64,000 bases of DNA from Halobaculum magnesiiphilum (GTDB lineage: Archaea; Halobacteriota; Halobacteria; Halobacteriales; Haloferacaceae). Below the pieces are notes generated by a model. The model saw only the letters and a list, made by a program, of their open reading frames with translations, searched no databases and was not told the DNA's origin. The stretch lies in contig NZ_CP081958.1 of NCBI RefSeq assembly GCF_019823105.1, positions 2,170,001-2,234,000 of the forward strand. The letters are read 5' to 3'. The position numbers and the translations under genes are program-made. Positions 24,534 through 32,730 of this stretch are shown piece by piece. How positions within the stretch are numbered: the first letter of the stretch is position 1; each line of letters opens with the position of its first letter.

Positions 24534-25661
24534 TCAGTCGAACCCGGACACCAGCGTCACGAGCCACTGCATCGGGTCGCCCCGTTCGCGCACCTCAACC
24601 GACTCCACCCACTTGACCCACTGGAACCCCCGACGCCCGGGCGCGACGAGGCGCGCGGGGGCGCCGTGGCCGTGCGAGAGCGGCCGGTCGCGGACGTGCG
24701 TCGCCAGCAGCGCGTCCGCGGCCTCCTCGACCGGGAGCGACCAGCGGTAGCCCGTCACCGAGGTGAACCGGACGTACCGCGCCCCGTCCTCGACGCCCGC
24801 GGCGTCGAGCAGGTCGCCGACGCGGACGCCGCCCCACCGCTGGTGCGTGTACCACCCGGAGGTGCAGTCGAGCGTCGCCTCCAGTTCCGCGTCCGGTCCC
24901 GCCGGGGCGCCCCCGCCGTCCATGCCGCCCCCGAGGTCGTCGTAGCCGAGGTCCAGCTCCTCCCCGACCAGGCCGCGCACCGAGAGCGTCCACGAATCGG
25001 GGTCGACCGGGTCGGGGTCGTCCGCGACCCACGAGGTGACCGGGAAGCCGCCGCCCTCGGTCTCGGTGTCGTAGAGGTCGCCGGTCGGCTTCGAGCCGGT
25101 GAACCGTCGGCTCGCGCCGCCGAGCGCGCGATCGGCCGCCTCGCTCGCGCGCCACGCGACGGTGCCGGCGAGCAGGAGCGCGCCGACCTTGAGGGTCGCG
25201 CGACGGTCGGGATCCACGTCGCGCGGGGAGTGATAGCGCCCGCGGAGGTGATACAGAACGAGCGGCACCAGCAGGAGGCCGAGGCCGACGTGGAGGTTGA
25301 GGGTCGTCCACGCCAGGATCGGTACGTTGCCGCCGAGCACCCAGAAGGCGCCCGTCGCCAGCGCCGCGAGCGTGACGGCGGCCTGGAGGACGGATAGCGG
25401 CGTGAAGCGGTCCCACGAGGCCGTCGACGTGACGCGCCGGCGGACCCGCCACAGCTTGAACCCGACGAGCGCCGCGAGCGTCAGGCCGACCGTCGAGTGG
25501 AGCCAGAACACCCACGCGCCGCTGGGCGTGCCCCGGGTGAACGAGTACAGCCCCGAGGCGACCTCGAACGCGACGCAGGCGGCGATGGCCCAGTCGACAA
25601 CGCGGGCCGGCGGCTCGACGCGGCGGAGGGCGCGAGCGACGGCGCCGCGGAGGCGGCTCAT
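24534..25661 (-). CDS. Membrane-anchored molybdopterin oxidoreductase (sulfite-oxidase fold)
   Basis: A 375-residue fusion. Residues about 15-150 contain four hydrophobic helices resembling a cytochrome b561/ferric-reductase-like membrane domain (VVDWAIAACVAFEVASGLYS; LHVGLGLLLVPLVLYHLRGRYH). The C-terminal domain is of the sulfite oxidase/YedY type, with the Mo-ligating Cys in LDCTSGWYTHQRW, plus GHGAPARLVAPGRRGFQWVKW. A redox role linking the membrane quinone pool to an S- or N-oxide substrate is inferred. The start is ATG at 25661 (MSRLRGAV); ATG at 25688 (MSIRPLRS) is an alternative. Confidence 0.85.
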   Translation of the reverse strand: MSRLRGAVARALRRVEPPARVVDWAIAACVAFEVASGLYSFTRGTPSGAWVFWLHSTVGLTLAALVGFKLWRVRRRVTSTASWDRFTPLSVLQAAVTLAALATGAFWVLGGNVPILAWTTLNLHVGLGLLLVPLVLYHLRGRYHSPRDVDPDRRATLKVGALLLAGTVAWRASEAADRALGGASRRFTGSKPTGDLYDTETEGGGFPVTSWVADDPDPVDPDSWTLSVRGLVGEELDLGYDDLGGGMDGGGAPAGPDAELEATLDCTSGWYTHQRWGGVRVGDLLDAAGVEDGARYVRFTSVTGYRWSLPVEEAADALLATHVRDRPLSHGHGAPARLVAPGRRGFQWVKWVESVEVRERGDPMQWLVTLVSGFD

Positions 25662-25796
25662 AGCCGATCGGAGGGGCCGGATCGACATAGGTTCGTGGCC
25701 GCCCGTCGCCCGGGACGGCCCGACCGTCACCCGCAACGCCCGTGGCCGTCGCCCGCGACGGCAACGCCCAAGGGCCGCTCGGCCGTCCCCCCGCGC

Positions 25797-26531
25797 ATGC
25801 CAGTCGCACTCGTCACCGGCTCCTCCCGCGGGATCGGCGTCGCCGTCGCGGAGCGGTTCGCCGCCGACGGCTACGACGTGGCTGTCAACTACCACACCTC
25901 CGAGGCCGCCGCCGAGGAGACGGCCGAGGCCGTCCGCGAACGCGGGCAGGAGGCCACGGTCGTGGGGGCCGACGTGTCCGATCCGGACGCCGCGGCGCGT
26001 CTCGTCGACGCCGCGGTCGACGACCTTGGGGGACTCGACCACGTGGTCAACAACGCCGGGATCGACCAGCACGTCTACACCGAGGACCTGGACCCCGAGG
26101 ACTTCGACCGCGTGATGGACACGAACGTCAACTCGGTGTTCACCGTCACCAAGGCGGCCCTGCCGCACCTCCGCGACAGCGATGCCGACCCGACGCCGTC
26201 TGTGACGAACGTCTCCTCCATCCTCGCGTACACCGGCGCGCCCATCGAGGTGCACTACGCCGGCTCAAAGGGGGCGCTGCTGTCGGTGACGAAGAGCCAC
26301 GCGCGCGACTTCGCCCCGGACATCCGAGTGAACGCGGTCGCGCCCGGCCATGTCGAGACGGACATGACCAGCGACCGGAGCGCCGAGGAGAAGCGGGAGG
26401 AACTGGCGGAGATCCCGATGGGGTACTACGGCCAGCCGGCGGACATCGCCGAGGCGGTCGCGTACCTCCGGGACGCGCGGTTCGTCACCGGCGAGACGCT
26501 GAACGTGAACGGCGGCGAGCTGATGCGGTAG
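25797..26531 (+). CDS. SDR-family oxidoreductase, FabG-like
   Basis: A 244-residue short-chain dehydrogenase, probably a 3-oxoacyl-thioester or related NAD(P)H-dependent reductase. The cofactor motif TGSSRGIG is at residues 7-14, NNAGI near 86, the catalytic Ser in VSSILAY near 141, and the YAGSK active site has Tyr154 and Lys158. The C-terminal VTGETLNVNGGELMR ending is typical of FabG-like proteins. It is divergent from the molybdopterin oxidoreductase and has no fatty-acid genes nearby, so use in a beta-oxidation or polyhydroxyalkanoate-type pathway is only a guess. Confidence 0.9.
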   Translation: MPVALVTGSSRGIGVAVAERFAADGYDVAVNYHTSEAAAEETAEAVRERGQEATVVGADVSDPDAAARLVDAAVDDLGGLDHVVNNAGIDQHVYTEDLDPEDFDRVMDTNVNSVFTVTKAALPHLRDSDADPTPSVTNVSSILAYTGAPIEVHYAGSKGALLSVTKSHARDFAPDIRVNAVAPGHVETDMTSDRSAEEKREELAEIPMGYYGQPADIAEAVAYLRDARFVTGETLNVNGGELMR

Positions 26532-26548
26532 ACGGCGCCCGAGAAATC

Positions 26549-26564
26549 GGAGGGAGTTCCCTCC
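26549..26564 (+). terminator. Possible stem-loop after the SDR gene
   Basis: GGAGGGA and TCCCTCC are perfectly complementary, separated by only two bases, so a 5-6 bp stem with a tetraloop is realistic. It ends 3 bp before the toxin-antitoxin operator and may terminate SDR transcription. Confidence 0.4.
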
Positions 26565-26567
26565 CTC

Positions 26568-26596
26568 TAGTGTGATCGTACACTAAAATTTTAAAT
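26568..26596 (+). promoter_or_regulatory. Operator and TATA box of the AbrB/PIN toxin-antitoxin pair
   Basis: An inverted repeat TAGTGT-GATCGT-ACACTA occupies 26568-26585 and abuts AT-rich AAAATTTTAAAT, a TATA box about 27-35 nt before the antitoxin ATG at 26620. Binding by the AbrB-type antitoxin, as in other autoregulated pairs, is likely. Confidence 0.6.
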
Positions 26597-26619
26597 CCGA
26601 AACCGACATACCGTTACGC

Positions 26620-26859
26620 ATGGGCGACACCGAGGCCGAGAGCACCGTGTCCGGGAACCAAGCGAACATCCCGGCACGGATCCGGCGGGAACTCGACATC
26701 GACGACGGGGACCATCTCCGCTGGGAGGTCCGTGACGACGGGACGCTCCGCGTCGAAGTCGTCCAGCAGCGAGCGGGGACGTTCGCCGACTTCGACGGGT
26801 ACGGGGGGACGGCGGACACCGACGCCGCAGTCGAGCACGACGGGTGGGGAGTCGAATAG
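26620..26859 (+). CDS. AbrB/SpoVT-family antitoxin
   Basis: A 79-residue protein whose N-terminal half is a swapped-hairpin AbrB domain (VSGNQANIPARIRRELDIDD, then GDHLRWEVRDDGTLRVEVVQ), which binds operator DNA. The acidic C-terminal tail (TDAAVEHDGWGVE) would neutralise the PIN toxin active site. The stop codon overlaps the toxin GTG start by one base (TAGTG), giving a coupled two-gene operon. Together with the upstream palindrome this is a standard VapB-type type II antitoxin arrangement. Confidence 0.88.
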   Translation: MGDTEAESTVSGNQANIPARIRRELDIDDGDHLRWEVRDDGTLRVEVVQQRAGTFADFDGYGGTADTDAAVEHDGWGVE

Positions 26860-27293
26860 TGCCGCGCGCGCTCGTCGATACGTCCGTCCTGTTCGCGGCG
26901 GCCTACCGTCGAGACGCCGCACATGAGAATGGAACCTCCGTTCTCCGGGGGATCGACTCCGGGGACCTCCCGGGGGGAGTCGTATTGGAGTACGTCCTCG
27001 CCGAGACGCTCAACGGTCTCACGACCCACGCGGGACATGACGCGGCGGTCGACTTCCTCGATCGGATCGAGGAGAACGCGAACTTCCACATCGAGTCGGT
27101 CACGGACGCTGTGCGCGCCTCGGCGAAGTCGGTCTTCCGACGCCATCCGCAGCTCTCGTTCGTCGACGCGGCGATCATCGCACACATGCGCACGGCCGGT
27201 CTCGGCTATCTGTACGCCTTCGACGACGATTTCGACGGGATCGACGACGTGCATCGGTTGTGTTCCGATACGAACCCGTATCGCCCGGACTGA
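26859..27293 (+). CDS. PIN-domain toxin (VapC-like ribonuclease)
   Basis: A 144-residue PIN nuclease, the probable toxin of the pair. Acidic metal ligands are visible as ALVDTSVLF (first Asp), VLEYVLAETLNGL (Glu), SFVDAAIIAHM (Asp) and YAFDDDFDGID (last Asp cluster), so the catalytic quartet looks intact. VapC enzymes cleave specific RNAs, often initiator or other tRNAs, but the target cannot be told. The start is the GTG overlapping the antitoxin stop (MPRALVDTS); longer starts would place the antitoxin end inside the frame. Confidence 0.88.
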   Translation: MPRALVDTSVLFAAAYRRDAAHENGTSVLRGIDSGDLPGGVVLEYVLAETLNGLTTHAGHDAAVDFLDRIEENANFHIESVTDAVRASAKSVFRRHPQLSFVDAAIIAHMRTAGLGYLYAFDDDFDGIDDVHRLCSDTNPYRPD

Positions 27294-27317
27294 GGACTGA
27301 CCCGGGTTGTTGCTCCG

Positions 27318-28469
27318 CTACAGCGCCTCCTCGATCCGGTCCAGTCCCTCCTCCAGTCGCTCCATAGAGTTTGCGAAGGAGAGCCGGAGCTGCCCGCGCC
27401 CGGCCTCGCCGAAGCCGTCGCCGGGCGCGAGCACGACGCCGGCGTCCTCACAGAGACGCTTCGCCAGCGGGAGGCTCGCCTCGTCGGTGTCGGGGTTCAG
27501 GAACGCGTAGAAGGCGCCCTCCGGCTCCGGCGCGGTGACACCGGGCATGTCCGAGAGCCGGTCTGCGACGTAGTCGCGACGCTCGCGGAAGGCGTCGTAC
27601 ATCTCCTCGACGGGCTCCTGCGGGCCGGTGAGCGCGGCGATCGCGGCGTGTTGGGCGACGCTCCCGGTGCAGGCGGTCGTCGACTCCCGGATCTTCGTCG
27701 CCTCGTCGACGACCGCCGGGTCGCCTGCGAGCCAGCCGACGCGCCAGCCGGTCATCGCATACGTCTTCGAGCAGGAGCCGACCGTGAGCACGTGCTGGGG
27801 GTGCCCGGTCAGGGCGGCGACGCCCGTGGGTTCGCGGTCGTACGTGAGCTTCGCGTACACCTCGTCGGCGATGACGTAGGCGCCGTGGTCGGCGGCCGCG
27901 TCGACGACCGCGCGCACCTCGTCGGGGTCGGCGGTCCGGCCGGTGGGGTTCGAGGGTGAGCAGAGGATCACGAGCGAGGTGTCGTCGTTCATCTCAGCGA
28001 TCAGGGTGTCGGCGTCCAGATCGTAGTCGGGCGCGGGCATCGGCACCTCGACGGGCGTCGCGTCGGCCAGTCTCGCCTGCGTCCAGTAGTTCGGCCACGA
28101 CGGCGACGGCAGGAGCACCTCGCTGCCGGGTTCGACGGTCGAGAGCACCGCGAGGTGGAGCGCCTCCATCCCACCGGTGGTGACGACGACCTCGTCGGCC
28201 GCGTGCCGAACGTCGTACTCGCGCGCGAGGGTGTCGGAGACGGCCTCCCGTAACTTGGGGAGGCCCGCGTTGGAGGTGTAGTGGGTGTGTCCGCCGCGGG
28301 CGGCCGCGACCGCGGCGTCGACGACGTGCTCGGGCGTGTCGAAGTCGGGCTCGCCGACCTCGAGGCGGACGAGGTCGCGGCCCTCCCGCTCCAACTCCTG
28401 GGCGAGGTCGAACATCACGCGGATCCGCGAGCGGTCGCACGCGCGGACGCGGGCGGTCGGTTCGTGCAT
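27318..28469 (-). CDS. PLP-dependent class I/II aminotransferase
   Basis: A 383-residue fold-type I aminotransferase (AspC/aromatic-like). N-terminal VRLEVGEPDFDTPEHV, the TSNAGLPKLREAVSD segment and the PLP-anchoring PSPSWPNYWTQA region are typical. The Schiff-base lysine is Lys235 in VGSCSKTYAMTGWRVGW, and the late RLSFANSMERLEEGL carries the substrate-carboxylate Arg. Haloarchaeal members are annotated variously as aspartate or branched-chain/aromatic aminotransferases, and the amino donor cannot be fixed. It is a single gene, followed by no co-directional partner. Confidence 0.92.
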   Translation of the reverse strand: MHEPTARVRACDRSRIRVMFDLAQELEREGRDLVRLEVGEPDFDTPEHVVDAAVAAARGGHTHYTSNAGLPKLREAVSDTLAREYDVRHAADEVVVTTGGMEALHLAVLSTVEPGSEVLLPSPSWPNYWTQARLADATPVEVPMPAPDYDLDADTLIAEMNDDTSLVILCSPSNPTGRTADPDEVRAVVDAAADHGAYVIADEVYAKLTYDREPTGVAALTGHPQHVLTVGSCSKTYAMTGWRVGWLAGDPAVVDEATKIRESTTACTGSVAQHAAIAALTGPQEPVEEMYDAFRERRDYVADRLSDMPGVTAPEPEGAFYAFLNPDTDEASLPLAKRLCEDAGVVLAPGDGFGEAGRGQLRLSFANSMERLEEGLDRIEEAL

Positions 28470-28572
28470 GCCCGGTGGTTCTCCTCGGGGGAGTTGAAGT
28501 TACGCGTGGCTGCAGTCCGTGCACGAACCGCGGTCGCGCGAAAAAACGAGATCGGCGGCCGGTCGACCCGGC

Positions 28573-29184
28573 TTACAGCTCGACTGCTTCCTTGTTCCCG
28601 AGCGACTCGGGGACCGTGAAGCGGATGCTCGTCGTCGCGCCGGCCATCGTGTTGACCTTGATCGTCACTTCGCTGCCCTCGCCGAGTTCACCGTTGATGA
28701 CGCTGGTGTCGAACACGAGGTTCAGGCGGTCGTCGGCGTCGTTGAGGACGTTGTTCGAGTCGTCGGAGTCCTTCACCGTCTGGTAGGAGAACTCGTTGCT
28801 CTGGAGGCCCCCGGCGAGGCTCTCGTACTCGGCGGAGGTGTTCGCGATCAACTGATCCGTTCCGCTGGGGCCGATCCAGGTGACCGTGGCGTTGTGGATG
28901 TCGATCTCGCCGGCGCCGGGCGCCTGCGTCACGGTCACGTTCACGATGTCGACGGCGTCGCCGGCGTCGTTCACGCTCCCGACGGTCGAGACCTCCTGGA
29001 GGCGATCGCTGACCTGCTTGCTCGACTGCTGTCCCGTTTCCTGTGACTTGCTCTGGAGGAAGCCGGCGGTGTTGATGAGGACGCCGGCGGCGATCGCCGC
29101 CACCAGCACCATCGCGATGAACACGATGAGCGTCCCGATCCCTACCTGCCCGCGCGCTTCCTCGTCCGTGATGAATTCGAACAT
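28573..29184 (-). CDS. Archaellin (archaellum filament subunit)
   Basis: A 203-residue class III-signal protein. The prepilin peptidase site is seen as [16 protein letters not shown], with cleavage expected after Gly12, followed by the hydrophobic assembly helix (about 14-38) and polar [20 protein letters not shown] typical of haloarchaeal archaellins. The outer domain (about 60-203) is acidic, and NxT/S sequons (NVTVT, NATVT, NTSAE) suggest N-glycosylation. Usual archaellins are similar or slightly longer. No other archaellum or chemotaxis genes are nearby, so this is a solitary filament gene. Confidence 0.92.
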   Translation of the reverse strand: MFEFITDEEARGQVGIGTLIVFIAMVLVAAIAAGVLINTAGFLQSKSQETGQQSSKQVSDRLQEVSTVGSVNDAGDAVDIVNVTVTQAPGAGEIDIHNATVTWIGPSGTDQLIANTSAEYESLAGGLQSNEFSYQTVKDSDDSNNVLNDADDRLNLVFDTSVINGELGEGSEVTIKVNTMAGATTSIRFTVPESLGNKEAVEL

Positions 29185-29199
29185 TGCGTGTGGTTCTCC

Positions 29200-29215
29200 G
29201 CTCCCTGATCGGAGC
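29200..29215 (-). promoter_or_regulatory. Hairpin in the archaellin leader
   Basis: GCTCC-CTGATC-GGAGC (5-bp arms) lies 16-31 bp upstream of the archaellin ATG. On the minus strand a GGAG that could pair with 16S rRNA follows it, about 11 nt before the start. This implies a true 5' leader, unlike the leaderless neighbours. Confidence 0.45.
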
Positions 29216-29442
29216 TATCGAACCCTCCCGCGGACTGGTACTTGAGTTACGCCCTCGAAAACTCAGTAGTGATATCGGGGTGCCCTCCGGCGGTCGAGCC
29301 GGCCGCCAGCTTCGCGGGTAGTGGGCCGGCGCATGGCCGTCAGTGACGGTGCGGAGCGGTGCGGATGCGTCGCCCGACGGACCGCTTCGCCGTGCCCGTA
29401 CCGGGCGGGGGATTTATTGTCGGATGTCATTCGTGTGGCTGT

Positions 29443-29595
29443 ATGCCGAACTGCACTCACTGCGGGACGGACATGGGAACTGTCGAGACGGCGACACACT
29501 GTACGGACTGCGGGACGGGGCCGCTGTGCTCCGACTGTTGGGGCGTGTCAGTCGAGCGACCGTCGGGGACGTTCTGCCCGAACTGCTTGGAGTAG
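29443..29595 (+). CDS. Zinc-finger microprotein (50 aa)
   Basis: A 50-residue protein that is almost all zinc ligands: CTHCG at residues 4-8, CTDCG near 23, CSDC near 32 and CPNC at 46-49, enough for two zinc ribbons. It begins MPNCTHCGTDMGTVETA. A TATA-like TTTATTG (about 29412-29418) sits 25-30 nt upstream of the ATG, supporting this leaderless start over one 84 nt further upstream. The function is unknown; haloarchaea encode many such small zinc proteins. Confidence 0.75.
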   Translation: MPNCTHCGTDMGTVETATHCTDCGTGPLCSDCWGVSVERPSGTFCPNCLE

Positions 29596-29621
29596 TCGCC
29601 CGCGGGCGGGCGGAAGTGGAC

Positions 29622-30653
29622 TCACTCCGCGGTCACGTCGGCCGCCAGCTCGGCGGGCGGACCGCCGTCGAGGCGGTCGCGGTCGTGGGACTCGGCGAAG
29701 TCGATGTCGGGTCCGGTCGGCACGATCCGCTTGGGATTGAGGCTCTCGTGGGACTTGTAGTAGTGGCGGGTGATGTGGTCGACGTTGACCGTCCGCTCGA
29801 TTCCCGGCGTCTGATAGATGTCCTTCGTGTACTCCCAGAGGGTGTCGTACTCGTGGATCCCGCGGCGGTTACACCGGAAGTGGGTGTGATAGACGTGGTC
29901 GAACCGGATCAGCGTCGCGAACATCGCCACGTCCGCCTCGGTGAGCCGGTCGCCGGCGAGATAGCGCCGGTCGGCGAGCAGGTCGTCGTACTCGTCGAGG
30001 GCGGCGAACAGCTCGTCGACGGCCTCGTCGTACGCCGCCTGCGTGCTCGCGAACCCCGCGCGGTAGACGCCGTTGTTGATCCGCGGGTAGATGTCGTCGA
30101 TCAGGTCGTCCACCGCCTCGCGGGAGCCCTCGGGGTAGAGGTCGACGCCGTTGCCGAGATCGTCGAAGGCGGTGTCGAGCATCCGCATGATCTCCTCGCT
30201 CTCGTTGTTGACGACGGTCTCGCGCTGCTTGTCCCAGAGGACGGGGACCGTCACGCGGCCGGTGTACTCGTCGTCCGCCCTCGTGTAGATCTCCCGGAGG
30301 TAGTCGGCGCCGTACAGCGGGTCCGGCTGCTCCTCGGAGAACTCCCACCCCTCGTCGTAGCGCTCTGGCTGCGTGAGCGACAGCGAGATGACGTCGTCGA
30401 GCCCCTTCAGCGCCCGCGTCATGGCGACGCGGTGGGCCCACGGGCAGGCTCGACAGATATACACGTGATAGCGGTCGGGCTCGGCGGGGAACTCGGGGTT
30501 GTCGACGGGGTCGGCGCCCGGCTCCGGCACCGAGCCGTCGATCCAGTCGCGGAAGCTGGTCTCGGTTCGCTCGAACTCGCCGGAGTCGCCCGTGTCGCGG
30601 CGGACGCCGGTGCGCCACTCGCCGTCGACGAGCATGTTGGTCGCGTCGCTCAT
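29622..30653 (-). CDS. Glutathione S-transferase-family protein (glutathionyl-hydroquinone reductase-like)
   Basis: A 343-residue omega/xi-class GST homologue resembling YqjG/ECM4 reductases that remove a thiol from thiolated quinols. The catalytic cysteine is Cys70 in CRACPWAHR, within a thioredoxin-like domain. A helical GST C-terminal domain (about 170-320, with RYLAGDRLTEADVAMFATLI and the HFRCNRRGI motif) follows. Haloarchaea generally use gamma-glutamylcysteine rather than glutathione, so that thiol is the likely co-substrate. The start is ATG at 30653 (MSDATNML); one 27 nt upstream is less typical. Confidence 0.9.
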   Translation of the reverse strand: MSDATNMLVDGEWRTGVRRDTGDSGEFERTETSFRDWIDGSVPEPGADPVDNPEFPAEPDRYHVYICRACPWAHRVAMTRALKGLDDVISLSLTQPERYDEGWEFSEEQPDPLYGADYLREIYTRADDEYTGRVTVPVLWDKQRETVVNNESEEIMRMLDTAFDDLGNGVDLYPEGSREAVDDLIDDIYPRINNGVYRAGFASTQAAYDEAVDELFAALDEYDDLLADRRYLAGDRLTEADVAMFATLIRFDHVYHTHFRCNRRGIHEYDTLWEYTKDIYQTPGIERTVNVDHITRHYYKSHESLNPKRIVPTGPDIDFAESHDRDRLDGGPPAELAADVTAE

Positions 30654-30747
30654 TGGTCGTGATCCAACGTGGGCGCCCACACGCTAAAGCCGTGTGGCGA
30701 CGGAAGCCGTCGGTTCACGCCCGCGTGCCGGGCCGGCCACGCGAATA

Positions 30748-30772
30748 TATTCCCGCCACAAGGGAATAAATT
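30748..30772 (+). promoter_or_regulatory. Promoter with 7-bp-arm inverted repeat before a zinc-ribbon gene
   Basis: TATTCCC (30748-30754) and GGGAATA (30762-30768) are perfect inverted arms with a 7-bp spacer, overlapping two TATA-like blocks (AATATATT at 30744-30751 and AATAAATTA at 30765-30772). The second TATA is about 30 nt before the ATG at 30800; the first would suit an ATG at 30773. Confidence 0.5.
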
Positions 30773-30799
30773 ATGTCGATGCGCGCTGATCGGGCCGGT

Positions 30800-30958
30800 A
30801 TGGCTCGGACGTGCCAGAACTGCGGGGCAACGGTGACGGAGCGCTACGCTCGGGTGTTCGCGCCCGACGCGACGGCAGGACCGCGGGTGTGTCCGAACTG
30901 CGAGGACCTCGTGCGCGACGGCGCGAGCGTCCGCGAGGCCCGCGCGAACCGCGGGTAG
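30800..30958 (+). CDS. Small zinc-ribbon protein (DUF7563-like)
   Basis: A 52-residue protein beginning MARTCQNCGATVTERYARVF with a second pair CPNC about 20 residues later, so one zinc ribbon, then EDLVRDGASVREARANRG. It matches the small haloarchaeal family I remember as DUF7563; this name is unverified. The role is unknown. An in-frame ATG at 30773 would add nine residues (MSMRADRAG), and promoter geometry allows either start. The upstream inverted repeat indicates regulated expression. Confidence 0.8.
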   Translation: MARTCQNCGATVTERYARVFAPDATAGPRVCPNCEDLVRDGASVREARANRG

Positions 30959-30991
30959 CGGGTTCGGCCGTGGACCGCGTGTGGTGACCGC

Positions 30992-31726
30992 CTACTCGAC
31001 GGTCCCCGCGCTCACCCGCGCGAACCCGCCGAGCAGCGTCCGGTACTCCACGTCCGCACACGCCTCCCGGAGCGCGCGGTGGGCCGCGGCGACGCGCTCG
31101 TCCTGGACGGTCGCCGGCGACAGCTCCAGCGACTTCGCCGTCCCCGGCGGCGACCCCGCGCGCACGAACAGGTCGAACGCCGGATTCAGCGCTCGCCACC
31201 CCGACCGCGTCGTCCGCGCCAGATCCAACAGCGCGATCCGGCCGCCCGGGCCGACGAGGTCGGCCCACTCGCGAACCGCCGCCGCAGGCTCCGGGAGCAT
31301 CCCCACGACGAACGCGCCACAGCAGGCGTCGACGGCGTCGGGACGAAGCGGCGGGCGGGTCGCGTCGCCGCGGACGAAGTGACCGGCGGCGCCCGTCCCG
31401 CTTCCCCCGTCGCGGTCGCCCTCGTCGCGTTCTCGCTCGCGTTCCCGTCCGCGTTCGCGCGCGACGTGGAGCACGCCGGGCGCGAAGTCGACGCCGACGT
31501 ACGTTCCGTCGGCGCCGAGGCGGTCCTCGACGTACGGCCGGTTCGCGCCGGTGCCGCAGCCGAACTCGACGACAGTCGCGTTCGTGGCGGGATCGAGCGC
31601 GTCCGCCAGCGCCCGCCGGAGCGTCGCCACGAAGGGGCCGCGTCTGGCGAGCGCGTCGTACGCGCGGGCGATCCGGGTGTAGAACTCCGGGGCCGACGGG
31701 TCCGGGCGGTCACGCGAGGGGACCAC
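30992..31726 (-). CDS. Class I SAM-dependent methyltransferase
   Basis: A 244-residue Rossmann-fold methyltransferase. SAM motif I is VVEFGCGTGANRPYV near residue 53, followed by an acidic YVGVDFAPGVLHVA. An Arg/Glu-rich insert (about 92-112) interrupts the fold before FVRGDATRPPLRPDAVDACC. The late ALNPAFDLFVRAGSPPGTAK region resembles UbiE/COQ5-like small-molecule methyltransferases. The GTG start lies 2 bp after the stop of the ThiN-domain regulator, so it belongs to the dcd-regulator operon. The substrate is unknown. Confidence 0.85.
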   Translation of the reverse strand: MVPSRDRPDPSAPEFYTRIARAYDALARRGPFVATLRRALADALDPATNATVVEFGCGTGANRPYVEDRLGADGTYVGVDFAPGVLHVARERGRERERERDEGDRDGGSGTGAAGHFVRGDATRPPLRPDAVDACCGAFVVGMLPEPAAAVREWADLVGPGGRIALLDLARTTRSGWRALNPAFDLFVRAGSPPGTAKSLELSPATVQDERVAAAHRALREACADVEYRTLLGGFARVSAGTVE

Positions 31727-31728
31727 GG

Positions 31729-32730
31729 CTACAGGATGTCGCGAACCCTCCGGGAGACCGTCGGCGCGTCCGGGCCGACGACGTACAACACCGGCTCGAC
31801 GCCGACGCCGCCGGTCTGGTAGACGGCGAACACGTCGCCGAGGGCGTCCGTTGCGCCGTCGCGGTCGTCGGTCGCGTCGCCGGCGGCGCCCTCGTCGCTG
31901 CCGGCGCCCGCCCCGTTGCCGAGACGGCCCGCCACGGCCGCGCGAACGGGGTCGTCCGGGGCGCCGGCGTCGGTCTCGCCGTGATCGTTCGGCTCGAACT
32001 CGACGGCCTCGACGCCGAGTTCGGACAGCATCTCCACGAGGTCGGGGTCATAGCGGACGTTCACGGCCGCGCGGGCGTCGACGCCCGCCGCCCGCGCCGA
32101 CAGCAACACGCCGGCGACGTGTTCGCTGACGCCGAACTCGGGGTCGCTCGGCACGCGGGCGGTCCCCTTCACGTCGAAGATCCGCCCCGGGACGGCCGCC
32201 ACGTCGTCGATGTCGACGGCGCCGGGCACGCACTCCACGAGGTTCGAGCCGACGTGGGGGATGAGCCCCGCGAACCCGGAGGTCGCGGTGAGCGTCCGGA
32301 CGCCGCGGCGCAGCGAGGAGAGCGTCCGCTCGCGGTCGCGCAGGCCGCTGTCGGGGTCGTGGACCGCGAAGTCGTACTCCGCGCCCGCCAGCTCCGGCAT
32401 CGCCGCCTCGTGGAGCTCCGCGAGCAGGTCGCCCGCCTCCAGTCGCCGGATCAGCACCTCGAGCTCCACGAGCGCGCCGACGCGACTCAGGTCCCCCGAC
32501 GCGAGCCCCTCGGCGACGCGGTCGACGGCCTCGCGGACCCGCTCGTCGTCGGCGACGCGGTCGTTGGTCGCCACGTCGCCGTGGGCGTACTTCGACACCG
32601 CCGACTGGCTGATGCCGAGCGCGTCGGCGACCTCCCGCTGGGTCAGGTCGCGCTCGCGCAGCGACTCCGCAAGCAGCGCGCGGACGGTCGGCAGGAACTC
32701 GTCGACGACGACCTCCTCGATGAACCTCAT
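31729..32730 (-). CDS. HTH-ThiN regulator (ThiR-like, thiamine-phosphate sensing)
   Basis: A 333-residue protein with an N-terminal XRE-type HTH (about 27-52, [20 protein letters not shown]) and a C-terminal ThiN domain (about 155-333, with [20 protein letters not shown] and [19 protein letters not shown]). In archaea such fusions lack the catalytic residues of thiamine-phosphate synthase and repress thiamine genes when thiamine phosphate is bound. An Ala/Gly/Asp linker of about 30 residues splits the ThiN part. The ATG overlaps the dcd stop (ATGA). No thi genes are in the window, so its targets lie elsewhere. Confidence 0.85.
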   Translation of the reverse strand: MRFIEEVVVDEFLPTVRALLAESLRERDLTQREVADALGISQSAVSKYAHGDVATNDRVADDERVREAVDRVAEGLASGDLSRVGALVELEVLIRRLEAGDLLAELHEAAMPELAGAEYDFAVHDPDSGLRDRERTLSSLRRGVRTLTATSGFAGLIPHVGSNLVECVPGAVDIDDVAAVPGRIFDVKGTARVPSDPEFGVSEHVAGVLLSARAAGVDARAAVNVRYDPDLVEMLSELGVEAVEFEPNDHGETDAGAPDDPVRAAVAGRLGNGAGAGSDEGAAGDATDDRDGATDALGDVFAVYQTGGVGVEPVLYVVGPDAPTVSRRVRDIL

